Source: Smittium mucronatum (taxonomy: Eukaryota; Kickxellomycota; Harpellomycetes; Harpellales; Legeriomycetaceae). From it: a DNA stretch of 55,743 bases. Where the stretch lies: assembly GCA_001953115.1 (NCBI GenBank), contig LSSL01000145.1:1-55743 (forward strand). Direction: 5' to 3'. Numbering within the stretch: the stretch's first letter is position 1; each line of letters starts with the position of its first letter. Below the pieces are notes generated by a model. The model did not search any database. It was not told the origin of the DNA and saw only the letters and a program-made list of their open reading frames with translations. Positions 23,407-36,300 of the stretch are shown here, piece after piece. A program made the translations under genes and the position numbers.

Positions 23407-24520
23407 CATTCATGCTTTTTTGTTAATATTTTTTGTAATTTTATTAACACTTTCTGGAAGAACAATATTTTTTTGAATTATATCAATTTAAACCCCCTGA
23501 ATCAAAAAATGATATCAATAAATATTATTTTATTGTGTTCAAGTAAAAAGTAATAGAGGCGAATAACGATTCTACACATTTTTTTATCTGCGTTATAAAA
23601 AACATACAGGTTTTTTCATAGCAATGGACCTTTTTTTAGATCTCAGGATTATTTTTTTGATGAAAATATCAAAAAACTTATTATATCAAAAAATTTACTA
23701 TACCAATTAAAAAAAAAAAAGTTAAAAATACCTACGAACAATTAAATTAGTACAAATAACTGCATATTTTAATATTCATAAAATAAAACTTGTTACTGGT
23801 TATAAGAATGACCCCAAAGGTCCAAAAAGAAATGTATATTGAAATGAAAAAAAAATCTGTGTAATGAAAAAAATGGTCTGTATCTATGGAAAAAAGGGTC
23901 CATTGGAAGGGGAAAAAAGGTCTGTTGCTATGAAAACCCCTGTAATGATTCTTAATACTCACTAGGTTAATGGTGTTTCTGATCTATTTAACTCCCACTA
24001 AAAGTCCACTACCAATTGTGGTCATTATATTTTACACTAGTCAGATATTTTCTCTCTTCACAAAAAAAAGCATTTCTATCAAAAATTTGTGGTAATTTAT
24101 TTTTTTTAGAAAAAAGAGATCTCTTACTCTTTTCTTGATTAAATTTAATCTTTAAAAACCTATATATCTTTGAATAATCATTTGATAGGATGAATAGATT
24201 CGGTTAGAGATAATCAATTTAAAAATGAGAATTCTTGATACCTTTTATTTCTGTATATCGCATGAAAGTTTAACATAGTCATTTTGGGCATTTTGTAATC
24301 GTTTAATCTACAATAAATATAACCAATAAAATTACATATAATCTCGATCAGAGATTAAAAATGATAAATATAAGTGATTGTTGGCTTAAATAACATTTCA
24401 TATACTTAGTTTACTATCAAAAAGATGAGATTGTGTATGGGATGTTACGATTGCTTAATTTGCATTATTGATAGCCCAATTCAACATTAAAATACTCCTT
24501 TCTTATACAGAGATTTTATT

Positions 24521-25142
24521 TAAATTTTTTTATTACGGAGTTTTATTGTAAGATAGCGCCATTAAAAACTATACTAAAAAAATGTGAAAAAAAGAAAAAG
24601 TATAAAAAAAACTATCATCCTAAATAAAATAAGCTCCTCCGCTAAGCTACCGGTTGTGCACTACGGGAAAATTACGCAATAAGCTAAATAAAAATCCCCT
24701 TCTTGGCATTACTTCAAGTAGGTGTATGACAGAGGTTACTTGCAGTCAAGAATTAAGCTCTTTGTCAATGAACAATATTTCATTGAAGCTACTGAGCTCC
24801 TAGTCATAGCCTACTTCTAACAGGATTAGTAAAATTAGACTCATACTCAAACGTGGGATCGGTCAACATGGCTTTCCTAAAAGAGCTGTTAGGCGCTGAG
24901 ATCCGTCCGAATGTCAAACGCTAGACTTTTTACTATCTATGTCTCAACTGCGCTAAACGATCGGTTCCTCCTGTTTCGAGATGGTCCTCTTCTGGAATCG
25001 CTGTCCTCGGAATCACTGTGAGCTGTCTCCACTACTCACAACCAAGAATAGTACAAAGCTATGTGAAGTTTTGGTATAGTGTGCTTCGAAAAGTACACTA
25101 CTTAAGCTCCTAAACCACTAAAGGTATGTCCCTCTTGGAAGG
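24521..25142 (-). mobile_element. SINE-like element, copy 4 (full length, diverged)
   Basis: It is a minus-strand copy with the shared tail (TTATTACGGAGTTTTATTG) and a decayed head (CTCTTGGAAGGG). GATTTTATT at 24512-24520 and GACTTTATT at 25143-25151 may be the remains of a target duplication (8 of 9). It carries more substitutions than copies 2 and 5, so it is an older insertion. Confidence 0.82.
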
Positions 25143-25151
25143 GACTTTATT

Positions 25152-27672
25152 ACAGGATGAAATTTAAAACCCAGAGAAATATTGAACATTTCGTGATTGG
25201 TGATATTAAAATAGCATTAATTTTTCTGTAAATAATAGTTTTTTCTTAAATATAAGATTTTTTTTAAATGATATCTTAAGTATAACATCTTATGTCTCAT
25301 AAACATAAACTCAATATATTTTTAAGTCTGCAAAAAATCAATAGATAATATAAAAGTAATTGAACGAACTTCTATTTTAACAATTACAAATGAATAACCT
25401 TGAAGTCATCAAACATTGGAAACAAAGACATAAAAAAGCGCATATTTAAAAGTCAGCACCCTAGATTCACAAGTATCTTGAGCACCTATTTTCATAATTT
25501 ATATTTTAAAATAGCAATATTAAATTAAGTCAGATAATTAATTTCCAATTTTGATATTCATAAAAAGCTGAACTAGATACTTCTTTTCTTTATAGATTTA
25601 TTTAAATATTGATAATTTTAAAAATGAATAGTCGATTATTATAGCACCACGAAATTATTATTTCAATTTAAATTGCTCGTATAAACTTCATGGTATTTTG
25701 AAAGAAATAAAAAAAAGATTTTTCGGTTTTTTTTTCATTAGATAGCACCGCTACCAGGATTACATATATTTAAGGGACATCTCTGCCATGTTTTGATAAA
25801 GAAGGTACTTTTATTCATCTATCATCTTATAAGAGACTTTTTCAATAAGATCAAAAAAAGGGATAGTGTATGCAACAATCTAGGCTATATCAGTAATTAC
25901 CGATGCTGCCATTATGAGATGGGGTTTATTTTTTGCTCAATAATCAGAAAAAGACGAATGTAAAAAATAAATTGGAGGGATTATGATTATTCTATCTTAT
26001 TTAAACCAATTATTTTGATAATATTGGACACTATAATCTATAATGAAATAGGATATGGAAACTATTAATCGCTTGACGATTTGGGGGGGGGGGTGTTCTA
26101 ATATGTCAATATATCTAAGAAAATTCTGCTGGGTGATGTGGGGTCAACGAATATGGAAGCTTTTCTTATTAGGAAATGATTTTTTCTAAAGCTTTATTCG
26201 ATTGAAATTTTTTAGAACACGATTTAATGATAGTGTATTTAAACCAAAACTTTATAGCACTCATGAAAAGGTTAGATTATGAGTCCCGTTTTTTTATCTC
26301 AGAATCTAAAATGTATAAGTTATATTAGAATACCTGGAATCGGCGGTGTAATAGTAATTTAACACTAATCTGAAAATCGGGTTTGTTGGTTTAAATTAAA
26401 TTAACGAACTCAATATAAGTATATATATATATTTTAGAAACTTAAACCGGAAACCTCAAAAATGCAAAAAATAAAAAATAAAAAAATCAATAAACTTAAT
26501 ACAAGTGTAGTAAAAAAATATATTTGTTATGTCACGTTCTAAACAATTTCTCATGAAAACAGGGCAGTAAGCTTTTCCAATTGAGAATTTTCCGATTTTG
26601 TAATTTTTATTTACAAAAAATATCAACACTTCAGTGGTCTATGAGCCATTCAAAATTTCCTTGTATGTTCAAAATTTAAATTATTTTTTCTTTATTTTAT
26701 ATAACATAATTAACATAATTTTGTTTCTATGTTTTTTGTATTCATAATTAGGTCTAACAGATTTTATTAAATCCACTAAGTAGTGAGTTATTTAGTATAA
26801 TCAGCTAACCAGTTCTGGGTCTACTCGATCGAATGTAAAAAAAAAATTATTTATAAGAATTTTTTTAAATAAAAATGCAGACATGTTATTCTAATACACA
26901 TGGTTTACAATGAATTTTCTCCCGCCCTTGTTTTTCAGGCAACATTATTTCATACTTCTATTACTTTAGACTGTATACAGTTCAATTGAGTATATAATCA
27001 AATAAGCAAAAAAATGTTTACTTGTTTTAGATATTCATTAAAAAAATACTTTAAAAATTGTTTTAACAAAGTCTTCAGTTAAGGAGGCTCGGAACTGCTC
27101 ACTTACCTATTTTAAAGAAAATAGATTGAGTAAAAGATGGTTGTTTTAATGTGGATTTGGAAAGAAATATGAAGACACATGATCTAATACCAAAAAAGTT
27201 CATTTTCGAAGAGATGTCTCACGAATTATCACTCAAGTTAGGGACTAAAATTAGATCACTGATTTTTTTCTACTGGCTAATTTCTAAATCTTATTATTTT
27301 ATCAAAAGATTTTCTGTAAACCAGGAAATAATGTCCACTCATTTGAACTGAAGATCAGTTTTGACGAAATTTCTAATTTCAAGGTTTGGTTTTATGTGCT
27401 TATGTTGTAATAAATACGCATCTGGTTTCAATTGGTTTCTAGGAAAAATTTTAAGGGTAAATTTAGTTTCAGTGAAAAGATGTAGTATAAATATCTCCAA
27501 GGTGTGCAAACCAGAAAATAAGTCTAATCAAAGCCTGAATTTAACCATCTTTGGATATATCATTGAGCTGAGCTTTCATTTGCACAATATATCAATATCT
27601 ATTTGGGAAAACCTTTTTGGGATAAGGTACTATTCTAATAGATTTTTACAAAACCCCTAACCCTTTCTATAT
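25152..27672. other. intergenic DNA, no gene recognised
   Basis: Two adjacent open frames at 27151-27351 and 27361-27660 (+) are the least random stretch here, but I recognise no domain and see no supporting splice pattern. A G11 tract lies at 26083-26093. Confidence 0.35.
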
Positions 27673-27686
27673 CCTGTTAGTGGATG
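27673..27686. repeat. target-site duplication, left (SINE copy 5)
   Basis: CCTGTTAGTGGATG is repeated as CCTGTTAATGGATG at 28314-28327, 13 of 14 bases. Confidence 0.88.
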
Positions 27687-28313
27687 TTTTTTTTTTGTAT
27701 CACGGAATTTTATTGTAAGATAGCCTCATTTAAAACTATACTAAAAAAATGTGAAAAAAAGAAAAAGACGTATAGAAAATCTATCATCCTAACTACAATA
27801 AGCTCCTTTGCCGGACTACCGGCTGCGTACATACGGGAAAGGGGTGCAATCCACCAACCGAAAGACCTCCCTGAGATCGCTTCAAGTAGACTGGATGACT
27901 GAGGTTACATGAGGTCAAGAATTAAGCTCTTTGTCAATGAAAAACAGTTCACTGAAGCTACTGAGCCCCTAATCAGAGCCTACTTCTAAAAGCATTAATA
28001 AAATTAGGCTCCAACCCAAACATGGGATTGATCGATATGGCTTTCCTAAAAATAGCTGTTAGACGCTGAGATCCGTCTGACTGTCGAACTCTGGACTTGT
28101 GCACTAGACTATGTCTCAGTTGTGATAAAAAATCGGTTCCTCCTGTTTCGAGATGGTCCTCCTCTGGAATCAATGTCCTCCGAATCGCTGTGCGCTGTCT
28201 CCACTACTCCCAACCATGAATAGTACAACGCTGTGTGAAATTTTAGTTTAGAGTACTTCGAAAAGTACACTATTAAGCCTCTAAATCACGGCAAGGTATT
28301 TCGCTCTTAGGGG
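27687..28313 (-). mobile_element. SINE-like element, copy 5 (full length, 14-bp TSD)
   Basis: It is a minus-strand copy of exactly the same length as copy 3 (627 bases). It begins with the T-tract and GTATCACGGAATTTTATTG and ends with the complement of the head, CTCTTAGGGG. A 14-bp duplication with one mismatch flanks it. Open frames across it, such as 27973-28173 on the minus strand, are part of the repeat and are broken in other copies. Confidence 0.92.
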
Positions 28314-28327
28314 CCTGTTAATGGATG
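28314..28327. repeat. target-site duplication, right (SINE copy 5)
   Basis: This is the partner of 27673-27686 with one mismatch. Confidence 0.88.
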
Positions 28328-28956
28328 TTCCATTGTTTCTGGATTTTGTTACTTAAATTCAATTACATTAAAATATTTGATTCATAAGTTTTCACCTCTG
28401 TTGGAATATAGACCCCACAGATAAGGATACTTAATTAGTTCCCTAGCTCTCTTTTACTTTTACTTTCAGTATATTAAATTTGCCCACATTTAGGAGTCCA
28501 TGAGTATCATTACAATATTAGCTCACCTTTTCTCCCCATTGTTACTAACTATATTATAGTATGAGCTTTGCTCCAAAATAAACCTTACTTACTCTATCTT
28601 ATTTAGTTATTACTGCCCTTTTAATACGTAGAGCTACTTTTAAAGTAACCATTGACTTGTAGAAACATTACTTGAACATTAAGCAAACCTATCTGGTTTC
28701 GCTAAGTTGGCTAGGATTTCCCTAACACCTTGAAGTGTTTCCGCATTTCATTGACTAGCCCAAAAATTTATTAGATTTTTATTTGTGCACTTTATTCATC
28801 GTCTATTGATTGAATAAATATTAGCCCAATTATAAAGGTCTGATTTTTTAAAAAAGCTTTTATTGGCCAAAAAATGAAAGAAGTTTTAGTATCATCGGCA
28901 CTGAAAGGCCCAATGTAGATTTATACGGGGGATTCTTCGGTAAAAAAGAACTTTCT
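28328..28956. other. intergenic DNA, no feature seen
   Basis: No gene or repeat was recognised. A fragment near 28900, GGCACTGAAAGGCCC, resembles a piggyBac-type MITE end, but no partner end was found. Confidence 0.4.
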
Positions 28957-29342
28957 TTAATCCTTTACTAACACAAAAAGTTGCATTGCTCCTATTTGTG
29001 CTTATTTACTATTTAAATTAGTCTAAGCTCGTGATCAGTCCAATAGTATACAAGTTATATTAAACTTTTAATAACGGTTACAGGACATTTCACCTATATC
29101 CAATTGACCTACATGGCATTTCGTCTAATTTTTGTCCATTAATGATATTTTATTAAGCGCAATTTAATAAAAGGCATATTTTATAAAAATTAGCTGCTTT
29201 TACTGGGTAAATATATCTTGATCTTAGTTTGTAATAGGCTGAATAGTTGGGTTAAATGTGATTTACGCCAAATTCCTGACACCAACAATAATATTGAACA
29301 AAAAGTAAGCCATTTTTAGACCGTAGGCTTTGAAGGGGTTAA
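28957..29342 (-). mobile_element. piggyBac-type MITE carrying a nested insertion
   Basis: The ends TTAATCCTTTACT and GAAGGGGTTAA and the flanking interior (GCTCCTATTTGTG on the left, ATTGAACAAAAAGTAAG on the right) match the copy at 19988-20158. The element is 386 rather than 171 bases because about 215 bases (roughly 29070-29285) sit inside it. The inserted DNA begins TACAGGACATTTCACCTA, which matches the terminal repeat of the MITE at 43583-43750. Confidence 0.7.
29070..29285. mobile_element. nested insertion, related to the second MITE family
   Basis: TACAGGACATTTCACCTA, then TATCCAAT after a short gap, matches the left end of the 43583-43750 element. The opposite end (around 29250-29275) is too diverged to be certain. 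The borders are inferred from comparison with intact copies of the host MITE. Confidence 0.5.
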
Positions 29343-29364
29343 ATGTTTTTTCGGTGGTATAAAA

Positions 29365-30083
29365 CTCCTAAAAGTGAAATGCATTATCGTGGTTTATGGA
29401 ATTGAGTGGTGTATTTTTCGAAGTACGCTATTCTAAAATTTCACACAACGTTGCGCTATTCTTGGTTCGAAGTAGCAAAAACAATGCACAGCGATTACAG
29501 AGGAGAACCATCTCTAAACAGTAGGAACCAAGCCGTTTATCACAGTCTGCAGCATTTTTTGTGCAAAATTCCAGCGCCTGAAACTATTTTTGGAAAATCC
29601 AAGTCGATCGTTCTATCTTTTTTGTAATGACCTAATTAAATTAATCCTATTGTAAGTTGGCTCTGAATAGGAGCTCAATAGCCTCAACGGACTATTGTTC
29701 GTTGACAACGAGCTTACTTCTTGACCCCATTTAACCTCAGATATACACCTACTTTAAGCAATGCCAGAGGGGAGGGGTATTTCAGTTGTTAGATTACACC
29801 CTTTTCCCGTAGGGCGCAGTCGGTAGTCCGACAGAGAAGTTATTGTAATTAGGATAATAGTCCTTTCTATTCGTTTTTTTCTTTTTTTCTTTTTTGGAAG
29901 TCCGTTTTCATTAAAAAAATTGACAAAAAAGGATTATTTCAATTTAATAGATTCCAATTTAACCTATCGCAAAATGAGATCCCTTAGATTAGGGTTCTTT
30001 TTCTAATTTTAAATTTTTATAGTATAGCTAACAATGACGTTATTTTAAAATAAAATTCCGCGATACGAAAATAAATAAATTTA
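29365..30083 (+). mobile_element. SINE-like element, copy 6 (full length, with internal insertion, 11-bp TSD)
   Basis: It is bounded by GTGGTATAAAA at 29354-29364 and 30084-30094. Head CTCCTAAAAGTGAAATGC and tail ATTCCGCGATACG are family-like. It is 719 bases long because about 115 bases of unrelated AT-rich DNA (roughly 29889-30005) interrupt the T-rich block before the tail. This copy has GGTTCGAAGTAG where others have GGTTGGGAGTAG, closer to a tRNA B box. The copy is strongly diverged. Confidence 0.85.
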
Positions 30084-30208
30084 AGTGGTATAAAAAAACA
30101 GTATAAACTATTAGGTCATTATAATGAGATACTACCCAAAATAAAAATAAAATTTTGATTTTATTGGCTCATTTAAAAAAATAATCTCTTTTAAGCTAAT
30201 ATAACTAA

Positions 30209-30379
30209 TTAACATTTTCCAGTCCCAAATTTATGACTCACTCATATTTGAGAATATCATCAGCCTCGATTGGATCAATATTATATTTATCTAATATTAT
30301 AACAATATTATTAAACTAATGATAACAATAAACAAAAAATGAAAGCTATCTTTGTACCGTCAGAGCTGAAAGGGTTTAA
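30209..30379 (-). mobile_element. piggyBac-type MITE (171 bp, TTAA-bounded)
   Basis: It starts TTAACATTTTCCAGTCCC and ends GCTGAAAGGGTTTAA, with TTAA on both sides at the family's standard spacing of 171 bases. The interior AAAAAATGAAAGC and TTTGTACCGTC match the right half of other minus-orientation copies in outline only. Confidence 0.55.
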
Positions 30380-33300
30380 AACAAAAGTATACATAAACTT
30401 GAATAAAATGGAGCGATTTTTCTGTTTAATTTATTAACATTTAATAGAATTTTTAAATAAATAAAACAGCTATATGTGACATTTTTTTCATAAAATTAGG
30501 CACCGATTATTATAGTTATATTAAAATGTGTGTTTCAAATTTCAAAACGCGGCTAATTATTTCATTAAACCACTGAGTGTTTCTTGCACGCTTCACTAAG
30601 ATAATTCAATAGCTCTTCTCCCAATTCAACGATATACAGTCTCAAAATTTGCATTCCGAATTATAATTCGCCTCAAATAGCTAAATTTAATAATACCCAA
30701 CTAAAATTAAAAAAAAATTTAGAAAGAGAGAACCTAATCTCAGCGAGGATTCCTAATTATAAATCATAAATATTAAATCCTAGAATAGTGTTTTCTGATT
30801 TATCAATACTCGCAAATCTTTATCATTATTTTCATATGCAGTTAATTTTATTTATGATGGCATAAATAGCAATTTTATTGAAAGATTACTACTAAAATTT
30901 TTATATATTTATTTCTGGAGAGCTATTTTAAATTGTTCATCTTTAGAGAATTATTGTCTAGGCTTTGGTTCCCGCCAAGAAACTCCTAATAGAATGGGTT
31001 TACATGTGTTATTAGTAATGATGGGGGTAGGTTTCAAATGCATATTAGAACTTATGCCAATAAGGGTGACTGGTGAATGTCAACATTTTCAGAAACTATC
31101 CAGAAATCTGGATTTTGAAAATACACATTTCATTGGTGAGACAGTATCTTTTAGGTTATTCATGCTAATTAATCTGAAAATAACGTAAAATCATAGAATA
31201 TTATAACGCCAACCTTTTCAGGTCCCAAAGATATGGGGAATTCTTTTCGAAACCAGGTTTTTTTTTTTGCTATTTAAACCATTGGTTATAATAAAATCTT
31301 TTCGCTTCAAAATACATAAAAATGGAAAAAACATACTAGCATTAATAAAATTTCATCATTTTGCTAATAGAAAATCTTTTTTTTTGAGTTAACTTGTCCA
31401 ATAAGTTTATACTTTAATTTAACGCCATGTTTCCAAATAAGGAAATTAATAATTTTAATAGTAAAGTGACCACTCTCAAAGAGAATCTCCCATATTTAGT
31501 TTTTGTTCTAGTAGCCTATGGTTTTCTAATTGGTTTCTAATAAAAATATACGAATTATTAAGGTTTATCGAAAATGAAAACACAATTGACATAAATGTGA
31601 ATAATTTTTGTTTTGCAGACCCTGAAAAGACTAATCATTTCAGGATGATAACCTGCTTTAAAAGTTGGTTGCGATCTGGGTAATATGTTTTGGATTTGCG
31701 GGTGATTCGTCAATGCGTTGCATTCATATTACATTATATTTTGAATCGAATAGCTTTTAACTTTAAACACGGAATTTTCGATTCCTCCGACCCCGATATG
31801 GTTAATTTTATCAAGTATTTCATTCGCTTATGAATTTGGATTAAATTCATTTTACAAAACCGCACCGTATGCAATATACGTAATAAGAGATCTGGGTTAT
31901 ATTTACTGTTTAGTATTATCATTCGGGTCAAGGTCATTTGATGTCTTATTTCTCAAGATTGCGCAATGCAATAAATATTCTATTATTTTCTTGCTTTTTA
32001 TTTGATTTTATTTGATATTATTCAATTTTTATTGGATTATCAACAGTGGAATATTTATAAAAGTGTATTAGGTAAGTTTAAGGACTCTTTTCCTACTTTT
32101 GGGATGGACAATTATGATCCAAATTTTTACAAATGAAAGTAAAAAGCGTCTTTTTAATAATAAAATAAAAATTTGATGCAAGGGTCCGAAATCTTCCAAT
32201 TTCATAAAGTTCTTTAAATACATATATTAGCCAATTTGCCAGGGTGACATTTATTTATATGAATAATAGTGCGGACATCATAATATTTTTTTGTTTTGGT
32301 ACCGAGATTAAAGTTCTTGAATAAGGGGTATAACCAATAAGTTATTTCAATTATGAACTTATGTTTACAGTTATGCGCATTATTATATTTTCAAAATAAT
32401 AAATGAGAAATTCTACAATACAGAATTGGACTAAAATTTGATAATTAAAATGCTATTAATTTAGTGATTATAAATGAAGAAAGATAAGTAATCATATTTT
32501 TTCCCTTCATGTGGCATAGCTTTTTGAATGCAATGAATATTAATATCTATGGAAAAAAGGCGCTATTAGAACACCGCATATTGCAAATTCTGCCTAAGAA
32601 ATTTGTGTTATGTGCGGTACAAAGAGCGATGATATTTGCAACCTGGTCTAACAATTTTTTTATGATAATGAATTCTGAAATTACAAAATCGAACCTCTGA
32701 GGTACAAATGGGGCGTTTTCGAAATTTTATTCTGAAATGATTTTTTCTCCAAATCAGGTAGTTCCAATTCAATACTTATATGTCCACGGATTGCTAGATT
32801 CGAGGATATTCTTACAGATTTTCTTGGTTTTGGTGTATTATTTGCAAAAGTTTAAATAGAAAAATCTGGTAATTTACCAAAGTAACTATCGTTACTGGAA
32901 AAATCTGAAAATCCTTTAGCTAATCTGATAAATTTAGCTCCCTTTAATCATACATCTGATAATTTAAGAAATAATCTGATACAAGAATATTAATTTATTC
33001 TCTCATTCCATTTTCCACATCTGTTTTTTGTTTAAGTTTTAGTTTTAGTTTTAGTTTTGTGTCTTTCAATGACGCGTATGATCAAAAATAAATAAATTAA
33101 AGTACAATTAAACAATATACGCTCAGCCCCATTTTTTTCACTAGTATATACTTTTGCATCAGGAAAAATCCTTATAGGTCTTTTGTTTTATCTATTGATA
33201 TCTCTATAAATGGTTAACAAGACTAATACTAATATATAATTAAGAATTGCAAATAGCATATTTTCGGAAAGAAAATGTCTAATTGTAGGGTGTTTTCTTT

Positions 33301-36300
33301 TGAGAGTAAAACAAATTTTGAATAAATAAACATCAAAAAATTGTAAATTATCATCATTAGATTAAGCATTTATTGCTTTTTAGGCCTGTTTCTAAATTCA
33401 CTAGAAACAATTATTCAATTAAAGACACCGAGAATAGTTTCACTTAACAAATTGTAAGTATTTATTAAAAATCTTTATTTAAATTATAACTTATTAAATA
33501 AACTTATCATATACAGTAAAATTTAGAAAATTGTATATAAAAGTTTAAAGATACCTTCTTGTTTTTTATATTGCTTTCCGTAATATGAGAAGTGGATCGG
33601 TTTAATTGTTTTTCAGATATTGGGTTATGACGGTATTTAAGATAATGATGTTTGTTCCAGCAGTTTACACTTCGCCTCGAAGATAATACCGAACTAGTTA
33701 ATTTAAAATAACAAAACAAAGTTCATTTGAAATGAAATTTGGATTTCCAATAATAGACGGTATAAATGGTTCTTTACATAAAGGTTCATAAGAATTATCA
33801 AAGCATTGCCCCTCGTTGATGAGTGGATTTTAAAGTAAATAATGAATAGTATATTTAAATATATCTCAAATAAATCATTTATAATATCCTAAAAACATCA
33901 ACTTTTTTTCAAAAATATATTGCAATATGACTTTATTTTCATTTTTTAATCACCAATACGGTATTTGATGGAAAATTTGTTCATGTTAACATTTGCTTTA
34001 CCCTATATCAATTGGTTGGCTTTAAAGTCAAATTTAAAATGAGGGTATTGTTAGAATATTGCTCAAATTCCCAAATTATAAATAGGGTGATTTCCGATTT
34101 GGCAGATGTTTAAATTAATTGCCAGATTTTTCTAGATATCAACAGAATTTTTAGGAAATTGCCAGACTTTTATTTCTGAACCATTTGCAAAACATAAGTC
34201 TGTGGGAAAATCTTTTCAAAATCAGACCTTTTTTACTGTATAAACCATCGGCTAAATAAAATCAGCCATCATCAAACCAATGAAAATTGGTAAAAATACT
34301 AAATCAAATAAATTCCCAGCATTTGACCAATAGGAGATTTTTTAAATTCTCATTTTGCATTGCTCGATAATTTCATAGAATTTCCTACTGGTATATTTCC
34401 AAATTAGAAAAGTTATTAATTTTTAATTGACAAGTGTCCTATATGAAGGAGAATTTCAAATATGCTGTGCAAGCAATCACCTTCCTGTTTCCATATAATA
34501 TGATTCCTGTCACATGTAAAATACAATTTTAGAACCCAAATTCATCAAATATGTTGTTTTAATCCTTTTTGGTAGCAAGTTAATTTTCATAGCCGATTTA
34601 GCTTCTCTTATTTGGAAATTTTTTTGGATTATCCAATCGCCCGTATTTACTCATTATCGAAAATCAATTTTGTATTTATGCCAAAAAATAGAAAACGGGT
34701 CATTTTTGTGCTTTCAGATCTAAAAAGGCTAAAAGAAATACCTTGTGAATATTATGATTTCATTCATCACATCTACCCCTTATTAGCATAAACCCCTTTT
34801 TAACATTAATTTTCTTTTTTAAAAAAATTACCCTTAGCATTATATGTATGCACAAGTTTATAACTTTTGCAACAATGTAATGCTTTTTTTTTTGCCTAGA
34901 AACTAATTTTTTACTTTATTGGGAATTAAAGGGTTTCTGGGACAGATCAACAGTTCTATACACAATTTACGTGTTAAAAAATACATGATAGGTCATTTCC
35001 TCCAACATTGAATTATTTTGGCCAAATATTTTCACCACCCAGTATCGTACAGCTCTATATGGTTATAAACAAGAATTGGCCTGAAAAATACAAAGAAGCT
35101 ATTTAAGTATTTCTTTCATAGGTGATCCCACTTGGGCGTTTGTACCAAGAAAAAAAAACAACATTTATAAAGGAATAGAAAATACCTGACTTCTCAATTG
35201 GCTATTGGGTGCATAATAACTCGATACTCAAATTTTTTATAAAATATTTGTAATATACATTATAAATAATCGAATGAAGCTCATATCAAAAATAGTTTGG
35301 AACGTACGTAACATAATTTAATTCGACAAGGTTTGGAAATAATGGAGGGTTGTGTGGGTTTATATAAGCAGATCAAATCTGGAAAAAAATTGCAAATAAA
35401 TACAACTTATGTGGAATCCATATTATTAGGTCGCTCATTATTCAATATAAAATGAAATAAAATCACTTTGTGAATTCGGGTATAATATTTTCACAAATGG
35501 TGATTATATAAGAGGTATCATATGTTTATGATCTTCATATATCATTTGCTTATACCCGTAATTATATGCGATATTTGTTTGGTAATTGTTCCAAATTAGG
35601 GAAAACCACCTATTTAGGAAAATTAATTACCAGAATATACCTAAATTTAATTATATTACGAATGCCAAAATTTTATTTTGGCACATATCTACAGCCAATA
35701 AATTTTAGTTTATTGAATCTATATTAACTATTACAATTCAAGATAATGATATAAATGATGTTTCAATATCTAGATCCATATCCACATTACTGGGAGTTGA
35801 ATGGGTTCCACTCGCTATTATTCCAAAACTAACTATTAATGGCTTTCACAGGCTCCATTTAAATATCTCCTTATAAAAATATTCGATTTTTATTTGGTGA
35901 TAAAAAATTTTAGCTAATTTTTCACACATTAAATAATTTTAAACATTGAATGGGGTTGAAATCAAGTTTTGGGCTATTGGCCCTGGATTGGCCAAATTGA
36001 AAATTGTTTGGAAAACTTAATTGGGGGTAATAAACATGTGGTAAATATGGAAATCAATAAATTGATTATGTGGTTTGAATGTATTTAATGATATGGAAAA
36101 AGTCAAATTTAGATAGAACAGGGGAAGAGTGGACTCGTTAAACAAAAATTTTAGATATAAAAAATCTCAATCACGTCTCAACTATAGTTGTTAATTTTGA
36201 ATTTTTTCTACTTTCATGAATGGTATCAGGACTATTCGTCTACTGATATTTCCACCCAATCTATCATCTAACTATTTTTTATGACTCATATTTTATTTAC

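Larger units (their letters stand above)
21191..24510. other. intergenic DNA with a diverged inverted repeat, no gene recognised
   Basis: Apart from the inverted repeat arms listed separately, nothing was recognised. The open frames at 23371-23553 and 23747-23962 are low-complexity (Phe/Ile/Asn-rich) and have no family resemblance. Confidence 0.4.

Noticed and set aside
27151..27660. Two adjacent plus-strand open frames of 66 and 99 codons.
   Set aside because: No known domain, different frames without convincing splice sites, and they abut a transposon insertion; insufficient to call a gene.
31211..31638. Possible further MITE with ends ACCTTTTCAGG and CCCTGAAAAGACTAA.
   Set aside because: The spacing of 428 bases does not fit the 171-base family, TTAA is absent on both sides, and the interior does not align.
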